A DNA stretch of 64,000 nucleotides from [Clostridium] viride DSM 6836 (GCA_000620945.1 JHZO01000004.1:372001-436000); one strand, 5' to 3'. Numbered from the stretch's first letter, positions 16,985 to 26,706 are shown. Numbers and translations: made by a program. The notes: a model not told the origin generated them from the letters alone.

Positions 16985-18616
16985 TTGGTTACGCAATTGT
17001 ATTGGGATCTTAGAGAGGAATTTCGTGGCTATACGCTGGGGCGTTTGGGACGCGATTTGATGGCTGGTCTTACCGTGTGTGCGGTCGCTTTGCCACTGGC
17101 GCTTGCCTTCGGAGTCAGCAGTGGGGCCACCGCTGCGGCTGGTTTGGTGACGGCCATCATTGCAGGTGTGGTCATCGGCTTATTGGGGGGAGCGTCTTAC
17201 CAAATTTCCGGGCCCACCGGTGCCATGAGTGCTGTACTCATTGCCATTGTGGCGCAACATGGGCTTCAAGGGGTATTTTTGGCTTGCTTTGCCGCAGGGG
17301 TTGTATTGCTACTTTGCGGACTATTTCGTCTAGGGCGTCTCATCAGCTTTATCCCAATGCCGGTGATTATGGGCTTTACCTCCGGGATTGCTCTCATCAT
17401 CGCCATCGGGCAGATCGACGCTTTCTTTGGCACCGTTTCGCAAGGAAGCACGACCTTGGAACGGCTTGCTTCCTACGGAAAATTGGGCTTTCATCCCAAC
17501 CTTTCGACCACCTGCATTGGCCTTCTCGTTGTGGCAGTGATGGTCTTTTGGCCCAAAGCATGGGGAAAACGGGTACCGGGCTCCCTGGTTGGCATTGTAC
17601 TTGCGACCGGGATCACGGCACTGTTGGGCCTGTCCGATCCAGCCTTGGTGGGAGAGATCCCCAGAACACTGGTGTTACCCGACCGCCTTTCTTTTTCTCA
17701 AATCAACTGGTGGAGTCTGCCGGATTTGATTCCATCGATTGTGACCATTTCAGCCTTAGCCATGATTGAGAGCCTGCTTTGCGGTGCCTCTGCCTCTCGC
17801 ATGAAGCAGGAGACATTCCATGCAGACCGGGAGCTGGTTGCACAAGGCGTGGGCAATCTTTTGTTGCCCTTTTTTGGTGGCGTTCCGGCGACGGCGGCCA
17901 TTGCCCGTACCAGTGTGGCCATTCGTTCGGGAGAGGAAACCAGGCTTACCAGTGTGTTTCATGCAATCTTTTTATTACTCTCCATGCTGTTTCTGGCCGA
18001 TGTCATGGCGTGCCTCCCTATGTCGGCCTTAGCGGGAGTTCTGATGGTCACAGCGTTCCGCATGAACGAATGGTCTGGCATTCGATACCTATTTCATCGT
18101 GGCTTTAAGTCCGGGATAAGTCAGTACTTACTTACCATGGCCACCACGGTGATCTTTGACCTAACGGTAGCCATTTTCATTGGTGTTCTCTATTCCGCGG
18201 TTCTGCACATGAGCAAGTCCCGCATCCTTGTGAGCTTTTCGGATATTGATCCTTCCAGAATGCAAGGGAGTGAGGCAGCGGTGCTGCCGCAGGATGCCTG
18301 CGTAGCTTACGTGACCGGTTCGCTATTTTTTGGTGCGGTCTCGGAGTTTCAGGAAGCTTGTTCGCATCTGCCGGATTGCCAGCAGGTCATCTTTTCCCTG
18401 CGTGGCATGCCGTCCATCGATGTGTCAGGCGTGCAGTGTTTGCTAGAACTCATAGAGAGCCTACACGAGAGGGGGATCGAGGTCTTCTTTTGCGGCGTGG
18501 CTGAGGAGGTCAAAACCTATTTTGACCGATCGGGTGTTACCGAGGCAGTGGGAGGCGAGAGCGCGTTTTATTGGAGCGCGGATATGGCCCTTCTATCCTT
18601 AGGAAAAGCAGCATAA
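16985..18616 (+). CDS. SulP-family anion permease with STAS domain
   Basis: About 543 residues. The N-terminal three quarters carry 10-12 membrane segments including the SulP landmark region SYQISGPTGAMSA (about 65-77), and the C-terminal ~110 residues form a STAS domain (about 420-530). SulP proteins import sulfate, bicarbonate or other anions with H+ or Na+. The frame is open to 16943, but the TTG at 16985 has GGGGGG six bases upstream and gives the expected N-terminus. Single gene between its own promoter and terminator. The substrate cannot be told from sequence. Confidence 0.9.
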   Translation: MVTQLYWDLREEFRGYTLGRLGRDLMAGLTVCAVALPLALAFGVSSGATAAAGLVTAIIAGVVIGLLGGASYQISGPTGAMSAVLIAIVAQHGLQGVFLACFAAGVVLLLCGLFRLGRLISFIPMPVIMGFTSGIALIIAIGQIDAFFGTVSQGSTTLERLASYGKLGFHPNLSTTCIGLLVVAVMVFWPKAWGKRVPGSLVGIVLATGITALLGLSDPALVGEIPRTLVLPDRLSFSQINWWSLPDLIPSIVTISALAMIESLLCGASASRMKQETFHADRELVAQGVGNLLLPFFGGVPATAAIARTSVAIRSGEETRLTSVFHAIFLLLSMLFLADVMACLPMSALAGVLMVTAFRMNEWSGIRYLFHRGFKSGISQYLLTMATTVIFDLTVAIFIGVLYSAVLHMSKSRILVSFSDIDPSRMQGSEAAVLPQDACVAYVTGSLFFGAVSEFQEACSHLPDCQQVIFSLRGMPSIDVSGVQCLLELIESLHERGIEVFFCGVAEEVKTYFDRSGVTEAVGGESAFYWSADMALLSLGKAA

Positions 18617-18624
18617 AGAGAAAG

Positions 18625-18654
18625 AAGCAAGTGGGAAGCTCCCACTTGCTTTTC
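18625..18654 (+). terminator. Terminator of sulP-like gene
   Basis: Perfect 12-base stem AAGCAAGTGGGA/TCCCACTTGCTT with a 3-base loop, then TTC. Lies between convergent genes and may act both ways. Confidence 0.88.
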
Positions 18655-18669
18655 TTATGCGCTTGCTGG

Positions 18670-19305
18670 TTATTCCCCTAGAAGGGTTTTGATGTTCTGA
18701 ACGAGATTTGCTTCCGTAATTTCACCAATGTGTTTGTTGACGATTTTTCCATTGGCATCGATGAAGATGGTCGCGGGATAGGCACGAAGGCCATACATGT
18801 TCATGGCATTCCCTTCGGTATCATAAAAAACCGGGAAGGTATAGCCCGAGCTTTCGATATATTTTTTGCCATCGTCGCTGTTGCGTTCTGCCTTTACGTC
18901 GTTAAGCATGATGAACTTGACCTTGTCGCTGTATTGCTTATGCGCGGCGGCAAAGGCAGGCATTTCCTTTTTGCAATGGGGGCAGCCGGAGTACCAGAAA
19001 TTCAGAACCACAGGCGTTCCTTTGAAATCCGCTAGGGTAAAGGTTTTTCCCTGCGCATCTTGCATAGAAATGTTGGGGGCGGTCGCCAAGGCGGCGACTA
19101 AGGTGCCGTACTCGTCATCGGCACTGCTAGGGGTAGTGATTTCGGTTTGTGCCATGGTGTTTGAGGTGACCTCGCCGGTGTTGGGGTTCACCCGATCGCG
19201 ATACATGTTATAGAAAAAAATGGCCAGGGCGAGGACAACAACCAGACTAATTAGGGTTACGCCTAAACGCCGTTTGTCGTTTCTTTCATCGGTTCGTTCG
19301 TTCAC
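18670..19305 (-). CDS. Membrane-anchored thioredoxin-like protein (TlpA/ResA type)
   Basis: 211 residues. A charged N-terminus is followed by one membrane helix (about 14-34), so the thioredoxin domain faces outside. The domain carries the redox motif SGCPHC with Cys108 and Cys111 after WY, as in TlpA/ResA reductases of extracytoplasmic disulfides, and a cis-proline YPAT near residue 175. GTG start with AAAGGAG eight bases before. It follows the CcdA gene by 20 bases; CcdA would keep it reduced from the cytoplasmic thioredoxin pool. Target proteins are unknown. Confidence 0.92.
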   Translation of the reverse strand: MNERTDERNDKRRLGVTLISLVVVLALAIFFYNMYRDRVNPNTGEVTSNTMAQTEITTPSSADDEYGTLVAALATAPNISMQDAQGKTFTLADFKGTPVVLNFWYSGCPHCKKEMPAFAAAHKQYSDKVKFIMLNDVKAERNSDDGKKYIESSGYTFPVFYDTEGNAMNMYGLRAYPATIFIDANGKIVNKHIGEITEANLVQNIKTLLGE

Positions 19306-19325
19306 AATGATTCTCCTTTGTGTTT

Positions 19326-19994
19326 TTATAGACTAAATAGATTGAGTAACTTTCCCAGCTGACCAGTCATCATGAGTAGGCCAATGAGAACGAGTAAAAG
19401 TCCACTGATAAAGTTGATGATTTTGTAATTACGCTTAATAAAATCGAAGGCACGTTTGAGTTTATCAATGAGCAGAGCGGACAAAATAAAGGGAATTCCC
19501 AAACCTAAGGAAAAGCAAAGTAACATGAGGGTTCCTTCTAAAGCCGAGCCACTGGCAGAGGCCATGGCCAAGGCCGAACCGAGAAAGGCACCCACACAGG
19601 GCGTCCAGCTGAAGGAAAAGATCATGCCAAATACCATGGCTTTAAAAAACCCGAGGTTTTGGGTATTGGCGGACTTCATTCCGTTCATGCCAAAGATCGG
19701 TTTGATGATCCCCATAAAGCCCAGTCCAAAGAGGATGACGATGGCACCTAACACGATGTTGACCGCGGTAGCGTAGTTTTGCAAAAAGCTTCCGATGGTG
19801 CCGAAAAACAGGCCGAGGGCAACAAAGATGATGGTAAATCCAAGCACGAAGCCGAGGGCATTTTTTAAGGTTTTTGCACCTCGATTATGGTCGCTATCTG
19901 CAGCAAAGTAGCTGACATAAATGGGGAGTAGCGGCAATAAACAAGGAGAAATAAACGAAATAACACCCTCCAAGAGAGAAATAAGATATTGCAT
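19326..19994 (-). CDS. CcdA-type thiol:disulfide transmembrane reductase
   Basis: 222 residues with six membrane helices and the two conserved cysteines of CcdA: Cys18 in ISPCLLPLLP and Cys133 in WTPCVGA. CcdA passes electrons from cytoplasmic thioredoxin across the membrane to extracytoplasmic thiol proteins. Its partner TlpA-like protein is encoded directly downstream in the same operon. In clostridia without cytochrome c such pairs serve redox control of exported or spore proteins. The ribosome site before the ATG is weak. Confidence 0.93.
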   Translation of the reverse strand: MQYLISLLEGVISFISPCLLPLLPIYVSYFAADSDHNRGAKTLKNALGFVLGFTIIFVALGLFFGTIGSFLQNYATAVNIVLGAIVILFGLGFMGIIKPIFGMNGMKSANTQNLGFFKAMVFGMIFSFSWTPCVGAFLGSALAMASASGSALEGTLMLLCFSLGLGIPFILSALLIDKLKRAFDFIKRNYKIINFISGLLLVLIGLLMMTGQLGKLLNLFSL

Positions 19995-20112
19995 ATATTC
20001 ACACTACTTTACTGACGTTTTTCAAGATAAGGAATCATTAATACATCCTAGCTATCCCCCGGTTTCCCTTGGATTATTCTTCTTTCCTATGATTTTGATG
20101 TCAAAAGAAACG

Positions 20113-20148
20113 AGCGCGGTCATCGCAACGCATTGCGATGACCGCGCT
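20113..20148 (-). terminator. Terminator of the B12/radical SAM gene
   Basis: Perfect 15-base stem AGCGCGGTCATCGCA with its complement around a 6-base loop; on the minus strand CGTTTCTTTT follows. Confidence 0.75.
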
Positions 20149-20168
20149 AAAGATTTAAAACGAAAAGC

Positions 20169-21908
20169 TTAGGAGAGCAAGGTGGCAAGTGAGAACTCCT
20201 GCAGTGGCCAACGGCCAGTGACCCGATTCTGCTCCCAGGGAAGGTAGTCTACGCAGCACAAGGTCTTAGCATCATAGAGCAGGGCCACACCCCGGCGTAC
20301 ACCGGGTTTCGGAGCAGTCGCTTGGCTTGAGGCAAGTCGCTTCACAGCTTTTGCCAGTTGGGCGTCCTCACGATACAAGCAGGGGGGCAGGCGGCCTGAG
20401 GCATTACTTGCAAGACGATCCCGCACCAGAGCATCCCGTAAGGCTTCCGGAATGACACCGGGAAGGGAGCATAAGTACTCTTGCAAAAATGCGGTGTAAT
20501 CATCCAGGGAAACCTTTGCTTGGATTCCTGCATGCCGGGATGCTAAACCAAGAGTTGCGTAGAAATCAAAGGGTGTTAGGCCACAGGCACGAATCACATA
20601 GGCGGCGGTCAGAAGAAAACGACCGGAATTGTAGACCCGATCCAGCGCATCCTCTAGGTCGTGCAACAGGGCAAGATCCTCTGGAGAAAGCCAAGGGGTG
20701 GAGAGAACTTCATAGGGCGGGATCTCGCTGAAGGAGCAGGGGTAATTCTCTGGCTCACTTCGCATGGCACTGCCATGCAAGAGCTTTAGAAATCCCAGCT
20801 GCAGGCAATGGGCGCCAAGGGCATAGCCCTTGTTCACACTTTCGGCAAAGCGAGCCAAGCGTTCAAAGGGCAAGCCGGCAATCAGGTCTATGTGGATGTG
20901 CAAATTCCCCATGGCCACCAGTCGGCGAATGTTCGCCTCTAAGCGATGGAGATTCGTTGTGCGATGGACGGCGTTTAGGGTTTCTTCGCAGAAGGACTGC
21001 ATGCCGATTTCCAACTGAACGGCTCCAGCCGGCATCTGCTCTAGTAAGGAAGCGGTGGACTCCTGCAAGATATCCCCCGCAATTTCGAAGTGAAAGCAAA
21101 CACCCGCTGGGATTTTATTGCCGTACTGCCTTAGGATACATTGAAGAATCCCATTGGCGTGCGCTACATTTGCGTTAAAGGTTCGATCCACCAACTTAAC
21201 CGTGCGGGTTCCACTGCTGGCAAGCAGCAGTAAATCGGCCTCCATCTCACGCTGACAAAACCAACGGGGCATCCCACAACGACCGGAAAGGCAAAAGGCG
21301 CAGGAATAGGGGCAGCCACGGCTGGTTTCTAAGTACGCAATGCGACCCTTGAGGGCATCGGCATAGCCCACCGTGAGTGGCGAGGGGACCGCAGCGGAAA
21401 GGACACAAGGAGGGCGAACATAGATCGTGCCATCTTCCTGCCTTCCGCAAAGTCCTTCGATGCCATCTTGGGCTCCTTGGGGCAAATGCTTGGGGGTATC
21501 GCTTGCAAACAAGGCAGTCAGAAAAGCGGGGACACTCTCTTCCCCTTCCCCGGATAGGATATAATCTACGGCCTCATTTTGCTGGAGCACCTCTTTGGCA
21601 CAATAGCTGACTTCCGGCCCACCCAAGACGATGATGACCTTAGGAAGGATCTGTTTGATGGAGCGACAAAGCGTCAAGGTCTGGCTGATATTCCAAAGGT
21701 AGCAGGAAAAGCCAAGCACCGCCGGGGCACTGGCAAGCAGGCGCTGGAGCACCTCGGTAATGGGCTGGTTGATCGTTGCTTCCACAATCTGGACGTGAGG
21801 GTATAAGTGCGGGGCATAGGCCTTGACTCCTGCGGCAAGACACCACGGTGCCGGGGAAGCATGGATATATTTTGCATTGAATACACTGAACACAATGGAA
21901 CCTTCCAC
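20169..21908 (-). CDS. B12-binding domain radical SAM protein (DUF4080 type)
   Basis: 579 residues. The N-terminal ~140 residues form a cobalamin-binding Rossmann domain (LGGPEVS at 95-101), followed by the radical SAM core with the [4Fe-4S] ligands Cys199, Cys203 and Cys206 in RGCPYSCAFC. The C-terminal third matches the DUF4080 region found in this subgroup. Such enzymes use SAM and often methylcobalamin for methylations or rearrangements; the reaction here is unknown. Transcribed toward its own terminator, 96 bases after the DUF4317 gene. Confidence 0.88.
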   Translation of the reverse strand: MEGSIVFSVFNAKYIHASPAPWCLAAGVKAYAPHLYPHVQIVEATINQPITEVLQRLLASAPAVLGFSCYLWNISQTLTLCRSIKQILPKVIIVLGGPEVSYCAKEVLQQNEAVDYILSGEGEESVPAFLTALFASDTPKHLPQGAQDGIEGLCGRQEDGTIYVRPPCVLSAAVPSPLTVGYADALKGRIAYLETSRGCPYSCAFCLSGRCGMPRWFCQREMEADLLLLASSGTRTVKLVDRTFNANVAHANGILQCILRQYGNKIPAGVCFHFEIAGDILQESTASLLEQMPAGAVQLEIGMQSFCEETLNAVHRTTNLHRLEANIRRLVAMGNLHIHIDLIAGLPFERLARFAESVNKGYALGAHCLQLGFLKLLHGSAMRSEPENYPCSFSEIPPYEVLSTPWLSPEDLALLHDLEDALDRVYNSGRFLLTAAYVIRACGLTPFDFYATLGLASRHAGIQAKVSLDDYTAFLQEYLCSLPGVIPEALRDALVRDRLASNASGRLPPCLYREDAQLAKAVKRLASSQATAPKPGVRRGVALLYDAKTLCCVDYLPWEQNRVTGRWPLQEFSLATLLS

Positions 21909-22004
21909 GGCATAATCTCCTAAATCATAAGATGATAAAATGTCTTGGGGGAGCAGATTTCGAGATAAAAAGTTGGGAGAGGGAAAGACCTTCTTAAGCC
22001 TTTC

Positions 22005-23135
22005 TTACGTAATATGAACACGAACCCCGTTGACTTCCACCCCTTCGTCTGCCCGGATGAGAAGATACCGAAGACCGCCAATGATCCGCGTCTGCACCAA
22101 ATCACTCCGCTCGGGATTCACTTGAATGGTGACATCTGGGGTTTTGATTTCCAGCTTTTTTTGGTCTGCAATGTTCTGAGGACTCAGTTCTGTGTCCGCA
22201 CCAAAGGTCTCGTCGAAGGCTTGCTCGAAAGTAGATACCCGAGGTTCCGTCACACCGCAGCTATGTAGTAGCTTTTTGACACTGTCCTTCGTGACGCGAC
22301 GAGGAGGTGCCTCCTTGTTGGCGCGGTTTTCTTCGATGAGCTCACAGAGTTCCTCGTGCACTGCTTGTACGAGATCCAGGTTGCAATCCTCTGCCAGTGA
22401 ATCGCAAAGCAGGGAATGAAAGCTCTCCTTTTGGACGGCGGCAGGCAAGGGGAGATCACTGTGAAAGATGGCATCCACAAATTCCGTGTGGTGCTCGGCG
22501 GTATCACGAGTGTAGTAAAGAGCATTATATAGGTTGGTGCTGCGATCGTCAAAGGCGGGAAAGATGAAGCCCAGTTCGGGAGGGGATACAATCCAATCCA
22601 ACTTGCAGTTATAGAAGCTGTTCTCATGCAGGTAATATCCCAAGGCTGGTTTTGTCATCTTGATGGGGCAAACGCTGCAAAGGATGTAAGAGTATGCCTC
22701 CGACGAAGCATCGGCTTGTGTCTCATCATCCGCAGAGCGGAAGGGCACATCGTAAGTATCATGGGCCAGAAGAATCAGGTAATTTTCCGGCAGGGAGAGA
22801 CTGGCGATGACACGCTCGAAAAAAGTTTTCACCGCGGCCTCCTCGCTTAAGGAGGAATTTCGCAAGTTCATGAGTAGCTTGTGTTCTTCACTATGGACCA
22901 CCTGCTCGGTGGAAAAGGCAAGATCAATGAGGTTTTTTCCAAGAGTTCCACTCAAGGTTCGCTTTAGAATGGATAGGAATTTTTCGCTTTCTTCCTGGGA
23001 CATTAGAGCAAGGGCTTGATTAAACTCCGATAGGATTTCTCCTCGGTCATTCACATAACACCCGCGAATGTGTGTAATGTTGCTTTTGTCGTATTTAAAT
23101 CGACGCCGAATTTCGGCAATTTCTCGTTCGTTCAT
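22005..23135 (-). CDS. DUF4317 family protein
   Basis: 376 residues from the ATG at 23135, which has AGAGGAAC just upstream; the frame is open to 23171 without such a site. The sequence begins with the characteristic NEREIAEIRRRF segment and shows the conserved layout of DUF4317, a cytoplasmic family of Firmicutes with no known function. No catalytic motif stands out. The C-terminal ~55 residues after LSPQN form a separate small beta-rich segment ending the protein. Confidence 0.85.
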   Translation of the reverse strand: MNEREIAEIRRRFKYDKSNITHIRGCYVNDRGEILSEFNQALALMSQEESEKFLSILKRTLSGTLGKNLIDLAFSTEQVVHSEEHKLLMNLRNSSLSEEAAVKTFFERVIASLSLPENYLILLAHDTYDVPFRSADDETQADASSEAYSYILCSVCPIKMTKPALGYYLHENSFYNCKLDWIVSPPELGFIFPAFDDRSTNLYNALYYTRDTAEHHTEFVDAIFHSDLPLPAAVQKESFHSLLCDSLAEDCNLDLVQAVHEELCELIEENRANKEAPPRRVTKDSVKKLLHSCGVTEPRVSTFEQAFDETFGADTELSPQNIADQKKLEIKTPDVTIQVNPERSDLVQTRIIGGLRYLLIRADEGVEVNGVRVHIT

Positions 23136-23199
23136 ACGTTCCTCTTCTATGTTAGATTCGCTTGTTACCATAAGCTGTGGCTTTTCTCAAGGCTTTCTT

Positions 23200-23208
23200 A
23201 TTATACCA
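23200..23208 (-). promoter_or_regulatory. Extended -10 promoter element of the DUF4317 gene
   Basis: Minus-strand TGGTATAAT, an extended -10 box (TGnTATAAT) about 65 bases before the start codon; no good -35. Confidence 0.5.
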
Positions 23209-23279
23209 TAGTCTTCTCCTGTAATCGAAGTAGTAGATTCAACGAATTGATGAAAAATCATTTTTTTTAGTTTCTTAAT

Positions 23280-23308
23280 TTGCAAGTCGAAGGTTGTAGT
23301 ATTATACT
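23280..23308 (+). promoter_or_regulatory. Promoter of the permuted papain-like gene
   Basis: TTGCAA (23280-23285), 17 bases, TATACT (23303-23308). The leader to the start codon is about 125 bases. Confidence 0.75.
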
Positions 23309-23437
23309 TAGTACGCTTTCTGTCAGTTTCCCCGACCTGAAAAATTCACAATGAGCGTATGAATAACAAAGCAAAAAACGCAATTTGGAAAGAACAGTTC
23401 ATCATGTGAACGGAATTTACCTGGAGGCGCAAAGCAA

Positions 23438-23983
23438 ATGTTAGATCATAGCGAGTATAACCTATATATTGTACTATCCAAGACGAATACAGTATTGGGC
23501 CGAGTCATTCGAAAGTACCTAGGAGTGGAATATAATCACTGCTCTATTTCCTTGGATTCCAGCTTAGAAGAATTGTATTCCTTTGGCAGAAAGCGGGTTC
23601 ATAATTTTATCGATGCTGGTTTTGTTGTGGAAGGGAAGGATCACGGGTTTTTCAAAACGTATAGTAATGCAAACATCAGCGTGTTGCAGTGGCCAGTCAC
23701 GAAGCAAGAATGGGAACAGGTGAAGAAACACATCGAGCGGTTTAAAGCCAATAACGATATCTATAAATATAATATTTTAGGGCTCATAAGCTGTAGCCTC
23801 GATATCCCATATTCTCCAAAGAATGAGTATTTTTGCTCTCAATTTGTCGCTGACCTACTGGTCAAATCAGGGGTATATCGCTTTGACAAAGACCCAAGTC
23901 TGGTCAAACCCCATGAATTCTTAGAGCTGAACAATTTAACGACTACATACACCGGTCGAATCGGGAGTTACTGTCCCATCTAA
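23438..23983 (+). CDS. Permuted papain-like (YiiX/NlpC-P60 type) hydrolase
   Basis: 181 residues. The order His first, Cys later is that of circularly permuted NlpC/P60 (YiiX, C92-type) proteins: His34 in YNHCSISLD and Cys133 in YFCSQFVADLL. LYSFGRK (47-53) is typical of the Firmicutes branch. These enzymes are thought to cleave or transfer acyl or peptide groups on lipids or wall material; no substrate is established here. No signal peptide. GGAGG lies ten bases before the ATG. Single gene with its own promoter and terminator. Confidence 0.8.
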   Translation: MLDHSEYNLYIVLSKTNTVLGRVIRKYLGVEYNHCSISLDSSLEELYSFGRKRVHNFIDAGFVVEGKDHGFFKTYSNANISVLQWPVTKQEWEQVKKHIERFKANNDIYKYNILGLISCSLDIPYSPKNEYFCSQFVADLLVKSGVYRFDKDPSLVKPHEFLELNNLTTTYTGRIGSYCPI

Positions 23984-23996
23984 GGTAGATACTTGC

Positions 23997-24039
23997 AAGA
24001 ACTGCACTTCATCGTGAGGAGTGCAGTTCTTTCTTTTTT
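23997..24039 (+). terminator. Terminator of the papain-like gene
   Basis: Perfect 12-base stem AAGAACTGCACT/AGTGCAGTTCTT with an 11-base loop, then TCTTTTTT. Confidence 0.92.
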
Positions 24040-24109
24040 GGTAAGAAGCTTGCCCAAGCGCGGAATTCATGTTAGAATTTTTCGAAGTATGCTGTATGGG
24101 AGCGTTAGT

Positions 24110-25258
24110 ATGACGAAAAAACTGTATGATTTAGATAGCCACTTGCAAACCTTCACGGGACGCGTACTGGCTTGCGAGGCACGGGATGGAAAGTATGGAA
24201 TTGTGCTGGATCAAACGGCCTTCTTTCCACCCGGTGGGGGACAGGCGGCGGATACCGGTACCTTACATGGGATTCCGGTGGTGGATGTTTCGGAACATGA
24301 GCAATCCATTGTGCACTGGCTAACGGCTCCCATTGCCGTGGGAACGGAAGTGACCGGTCTCATTGACTGGGACACACGCTTTCGTAGAATGCAGAATCAT
24401 TCTGGGGAACACATCGTTTCCGGCTTGATCCATCAGCTGTATGGCTTCGATAATGTGGGATTTCACATGGGAAGCCAGGCGGTAACCATTGACTACAATG
24501 GCTCTCTTACGGTAGAGGATGTGAAACGAATTGAGCTACTTGCCAACGAAGCGGTGGTGAAGAACGTGGCCGTGTGGGCACGCTACCCAAGCCCGGAGGA
24601 ATTGGAAGGCATGACCTATCGAAGTAAGCTTGCATTAACCGAAAACATCCGGATCGTTTCCATTGAAGGGTATGATATCTGCGCCTGCTGTGCTCCCCAT
24701 GTTTCGCACACCGGGGAGATTGGCCTGATAAAACTGTTAGACTGCTCGCCCCACAAGAAGGGCGTGCGCATCAACATGCTTTGTGGCTATCCGGCTCTGG
24801 AAGATTACCAGCAAAAGTTTGAGCAAGTCTTGGCCATCTCAAAACGGCTCTCCTCAAAGCCGGATGGTGTATCCTCTGCGGTGGAACAGCTGCTCAGAAG
24901 TTACGAAGAAGCGAAGCAAAAGCTTAGCAGCACGTATCGCGAACTGGCCCAGGCCAAAATACAAGCCATCCCGCAAACGGAAGGAGACTTGCTTCTCTTT
25001 GAAGCGGAATGGGATCTTGGGGCGCTACGGGACATGGTGAATGCGGGGATGCAGCGATGCAGTGGAATTTGTGCTGCCTTTTCCGGAGAAGAGGGGGCTT
25101 ACCGCTACGTAATAGGAAGCAACTCCATGGATGTATCGGCCCTCGGAAAGGAAATGAACCAAGCACTGCATGGCCGGGGTGGTGGTTCCGCCAGTATGAT
25201 ACAAGGAAGCGTCCAGAGCACAAAAAATGAAATTGAAGCATTTTTTATGATGAAATAA
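24110..25258 (+). CDS. Alanyl-tRNA editing protein, long AlaX type
   Basis: 382 residues. A free-standing relative of the AlaRS editing half that hydrolyses mischarged Ser- or Gly-tRNA(Ala). The zinc/catalytic motifs are present: HSGEH (His97, His101) and CCAPH (Cys193, His197). The C-terminal third resembles the AlaRS DHHA1-like domain, ending in GRGGGS. The ATG at 24110 is chosen over upstream in-frame codons because GGGAG lies seven bases before it. Single gene with a strong terminator. Cytoplasmic. Confidence 0.93.
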   Translation: MTKKLYDLDSHLQTFTGRVLACEARDGKYGIVLDQTAFFPPGGGQAADTGTLHGIPVVDVSEHEQSIVHWLTAPIAVGTEVTGLIDWDTRFRRMQNHSGEHIVSGLIHQLYGFDNVGFHMGSQAVTIDYNGSLTVEDVKRIELLANEAVVKNVAVWARYPSPEELEGMTYRSKLALTENIRIVSIEGYDICACCAPHVSHTGEIGLIKLLDCSPHKKGVRINMLCGYPALEDYQQKFEQVLAISKRLSSKPDGVSSAVEQLLRSYEEAKQKLSSTYRELAQAKIQAIPQTEGDLLLFEAEWDLGALRDMVNAGMQRCSGICAAFSGEEGAYRYVIGSNSMDVSALGKEMNQALHGRGGGSASMIQGSVQSTKNEIEAFFMMK

Positions 25259-25296
25259 ACGCAAGGTCCGCTAGTTTGCGGACCTTGCGTTTTTGT
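25257..25296 (+). terminator. Terminator of the alaX gene
   Basis: Perfect 15-base stem AAACGCAAGGTCCGC with its complement, followed by TTTTG; overlaps the TAA stop codon. Confidence 0.92.
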
Positions 25297-25336
25297 TTGG
25301 AAAAGGGATTGCGATGCTTGTCAGCGAGGCAAGGCA

Positions 25337-25900
25337 TTACATACCAAACTGTTTGAAGATACCCATAGCCATTTCATCAGCCATGGTCATCGCTTCCTCC
25401 TGCACCATGTCGTACAGAGCGATGCTATCAGCATATTTTCCAGAAAGGATTTGTCCAGCTTCATTTTCGGTCATGGAAAGATGATGGAACAGCAGCTTTT
25501 GCCATTTGGATTGGTTCCAGTTGGGGTTGATCTCTTGCAATAAGCCGGCAATCTTCGTTGCGTTATCATACCATTTGATTCGTTCTTCCTCTACTGTTTT
25601 TTGATCCCCACGTTTGGCCGCGTTCACCAATTGTGCCGCGATCAACAAATGTTCCGTAAATAACTGTTCAAATTGATCCGCCTTAGTTCCAGGGTAAAAG
25701 GTCTTTAACACTGCCGCAAAATCTGTGGGATTACGTAACAGTCGTTTCGTGACCGGATCCAAATCAGGCAGATCAAAGGCCGTGCTAACCAGGAAAAAAC
25801 GAGTCCACATGACATGCTCAAACCAGAGTCGGTGCAGGGTGTTCAATAATTGCTGCCGAAGAAAGACGTTACCATTGGCAGCATTGTTTGGATAGCTCAT
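25337..25900 (-). CDS. Hypothetical helical protein of a common Firmicutes family
   Basis: 187 residues from the ATG at 25900, which has GGGAG eight bases upstream. All-helical, acidic, no signal peptide. LWFEHVMWTRFF near the N-terminus and the later FHHLSMTENEA and LYDMVQEEAM segments resemble a widespread unnamed Firmicutes family that is sometimes mislabelled acetylglutamate kinase; there is no kinase motif. The regularly placed His and Glu residues could bind metal, but this is not established. Single gene, convergent with alaX. Confidence 0.7.
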   Translation of the reverse strand: MSYPNNAANGNVFLRQQLLNTLHRLWFEHVMWTRFFLVSTAFDLPDLDPVTKRLLRNPTDFAAVLKTFYPGTKADQFEQLFTEHLLIAAQLVNAAKRGDQKTVEEERIKWYDNATKIAGLLQEINPNWNQSKWQKLLFHHLSMTENEAGQILSGKYADSIALYDMVQEEAMTMADEMAMGIFKQFGM

Positions 25901-26019
25901 TTTCGAAACGCTCCCTAAGCAATGAATCATTTGCTTCTCAAGTCTCCCAGAGGTAGATTGAGAATCAAATTATATTATAGTGTATGCTTGGGAGGGGGAG
26001 TGGGTACGGAGGGCTGTGT

Positions 26020-26556
26020 TCATGATTCCACTTTGCTCTGAAACATGGGATACTTCGGAGGATGCAGAGTAGCGATACAATAGAATACAAGAATCAGGAG
26101 AATCATACCAATGGCCTGTTTGCTGTCTAAACCAAAGGGGTGACGCAGGACAAATAGTCCAAGGAGCTGCCCCAGCGCGAGGGCCAGGAGCAGAATTAAA
26201 ATGTCCACCCAAAGCAGTGAGACGCCGAAGGCCTCCGTGTAAAAATAGTACAGGAAGGGAATGGCAAGGATTGACACAAGAAGGGATACAAGGAGGGCAC
26301 TAAACCACGCATCTGCATCAAGGGAAAGCTGCTCTTTTTGGCTCAGATAAAAGAGGGACCACCACAGGATAAGTGGCAGCACGACCATTTTGGTATGCTC
26401 CCAAACGCTTTCGTTGATGGGAGCAAGGAAGGCAACGAAAGGAGCCTTTCCGGAGATCTGATATAAGTAGTGAAAAATCGAGCCAACCAGAAACAGGATC
26501 GGAATTCCGAGGAGAATCCATTTCTCTTGAGGCAATAAGGTTTCAAACATACACAT
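26020..26556 (-). CDS. DUF6512-type membrane protein
   Basis: About 178 residues with five to six membrane helices. APINESVWEHTKM (about 45-57) is the conserved signature of the DUF6512 family of small Firmicutes membrane proteins, function unknown. Two ATG codons two codons apart both lie behind AAGGAAG. Single gene. Confidence 0.8.
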   Translation of the reverse strand: MCMFETLLPQEKWILLGIPILFLVGSIFHYLYQISGKAPFVAFLAPINESVWEHTKMVVLPLILWWSLFYLSQKEQLSLDADAWFSALLVSLLVSILAIPFLYYFYTEAFGVSLLWVDILILLLALALGQLLGLFVLRHPFGLDSKQAIGMILLILVFYCIATLHPPKYPMFQSKVES

Positions 26557-26668
26557 TCTTCTTCCTTATTATGATAGGTATCCTATGATAATGGGAACAT
26601 GCTTAGAACTCCAATTGGCCGACAGGAAATCATGGGATGGAGGCCTGTTCTCTGGCAAGTTTCGCACA

Positions 26669-26706
26669 TAAAAACTCCCCCTAGGCACTTATGCCTTGGG
26701 GGAGTT
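26669..26706 (-). terminator. Terminator of the glycosyltransferase gene
   Basis: 14-base inverted repeat AACTCCCCC-TA-GGC with GCC-TT-GGGGGAGTT, followed on the minus strand by TTTTTATG. Confidence 0.9.
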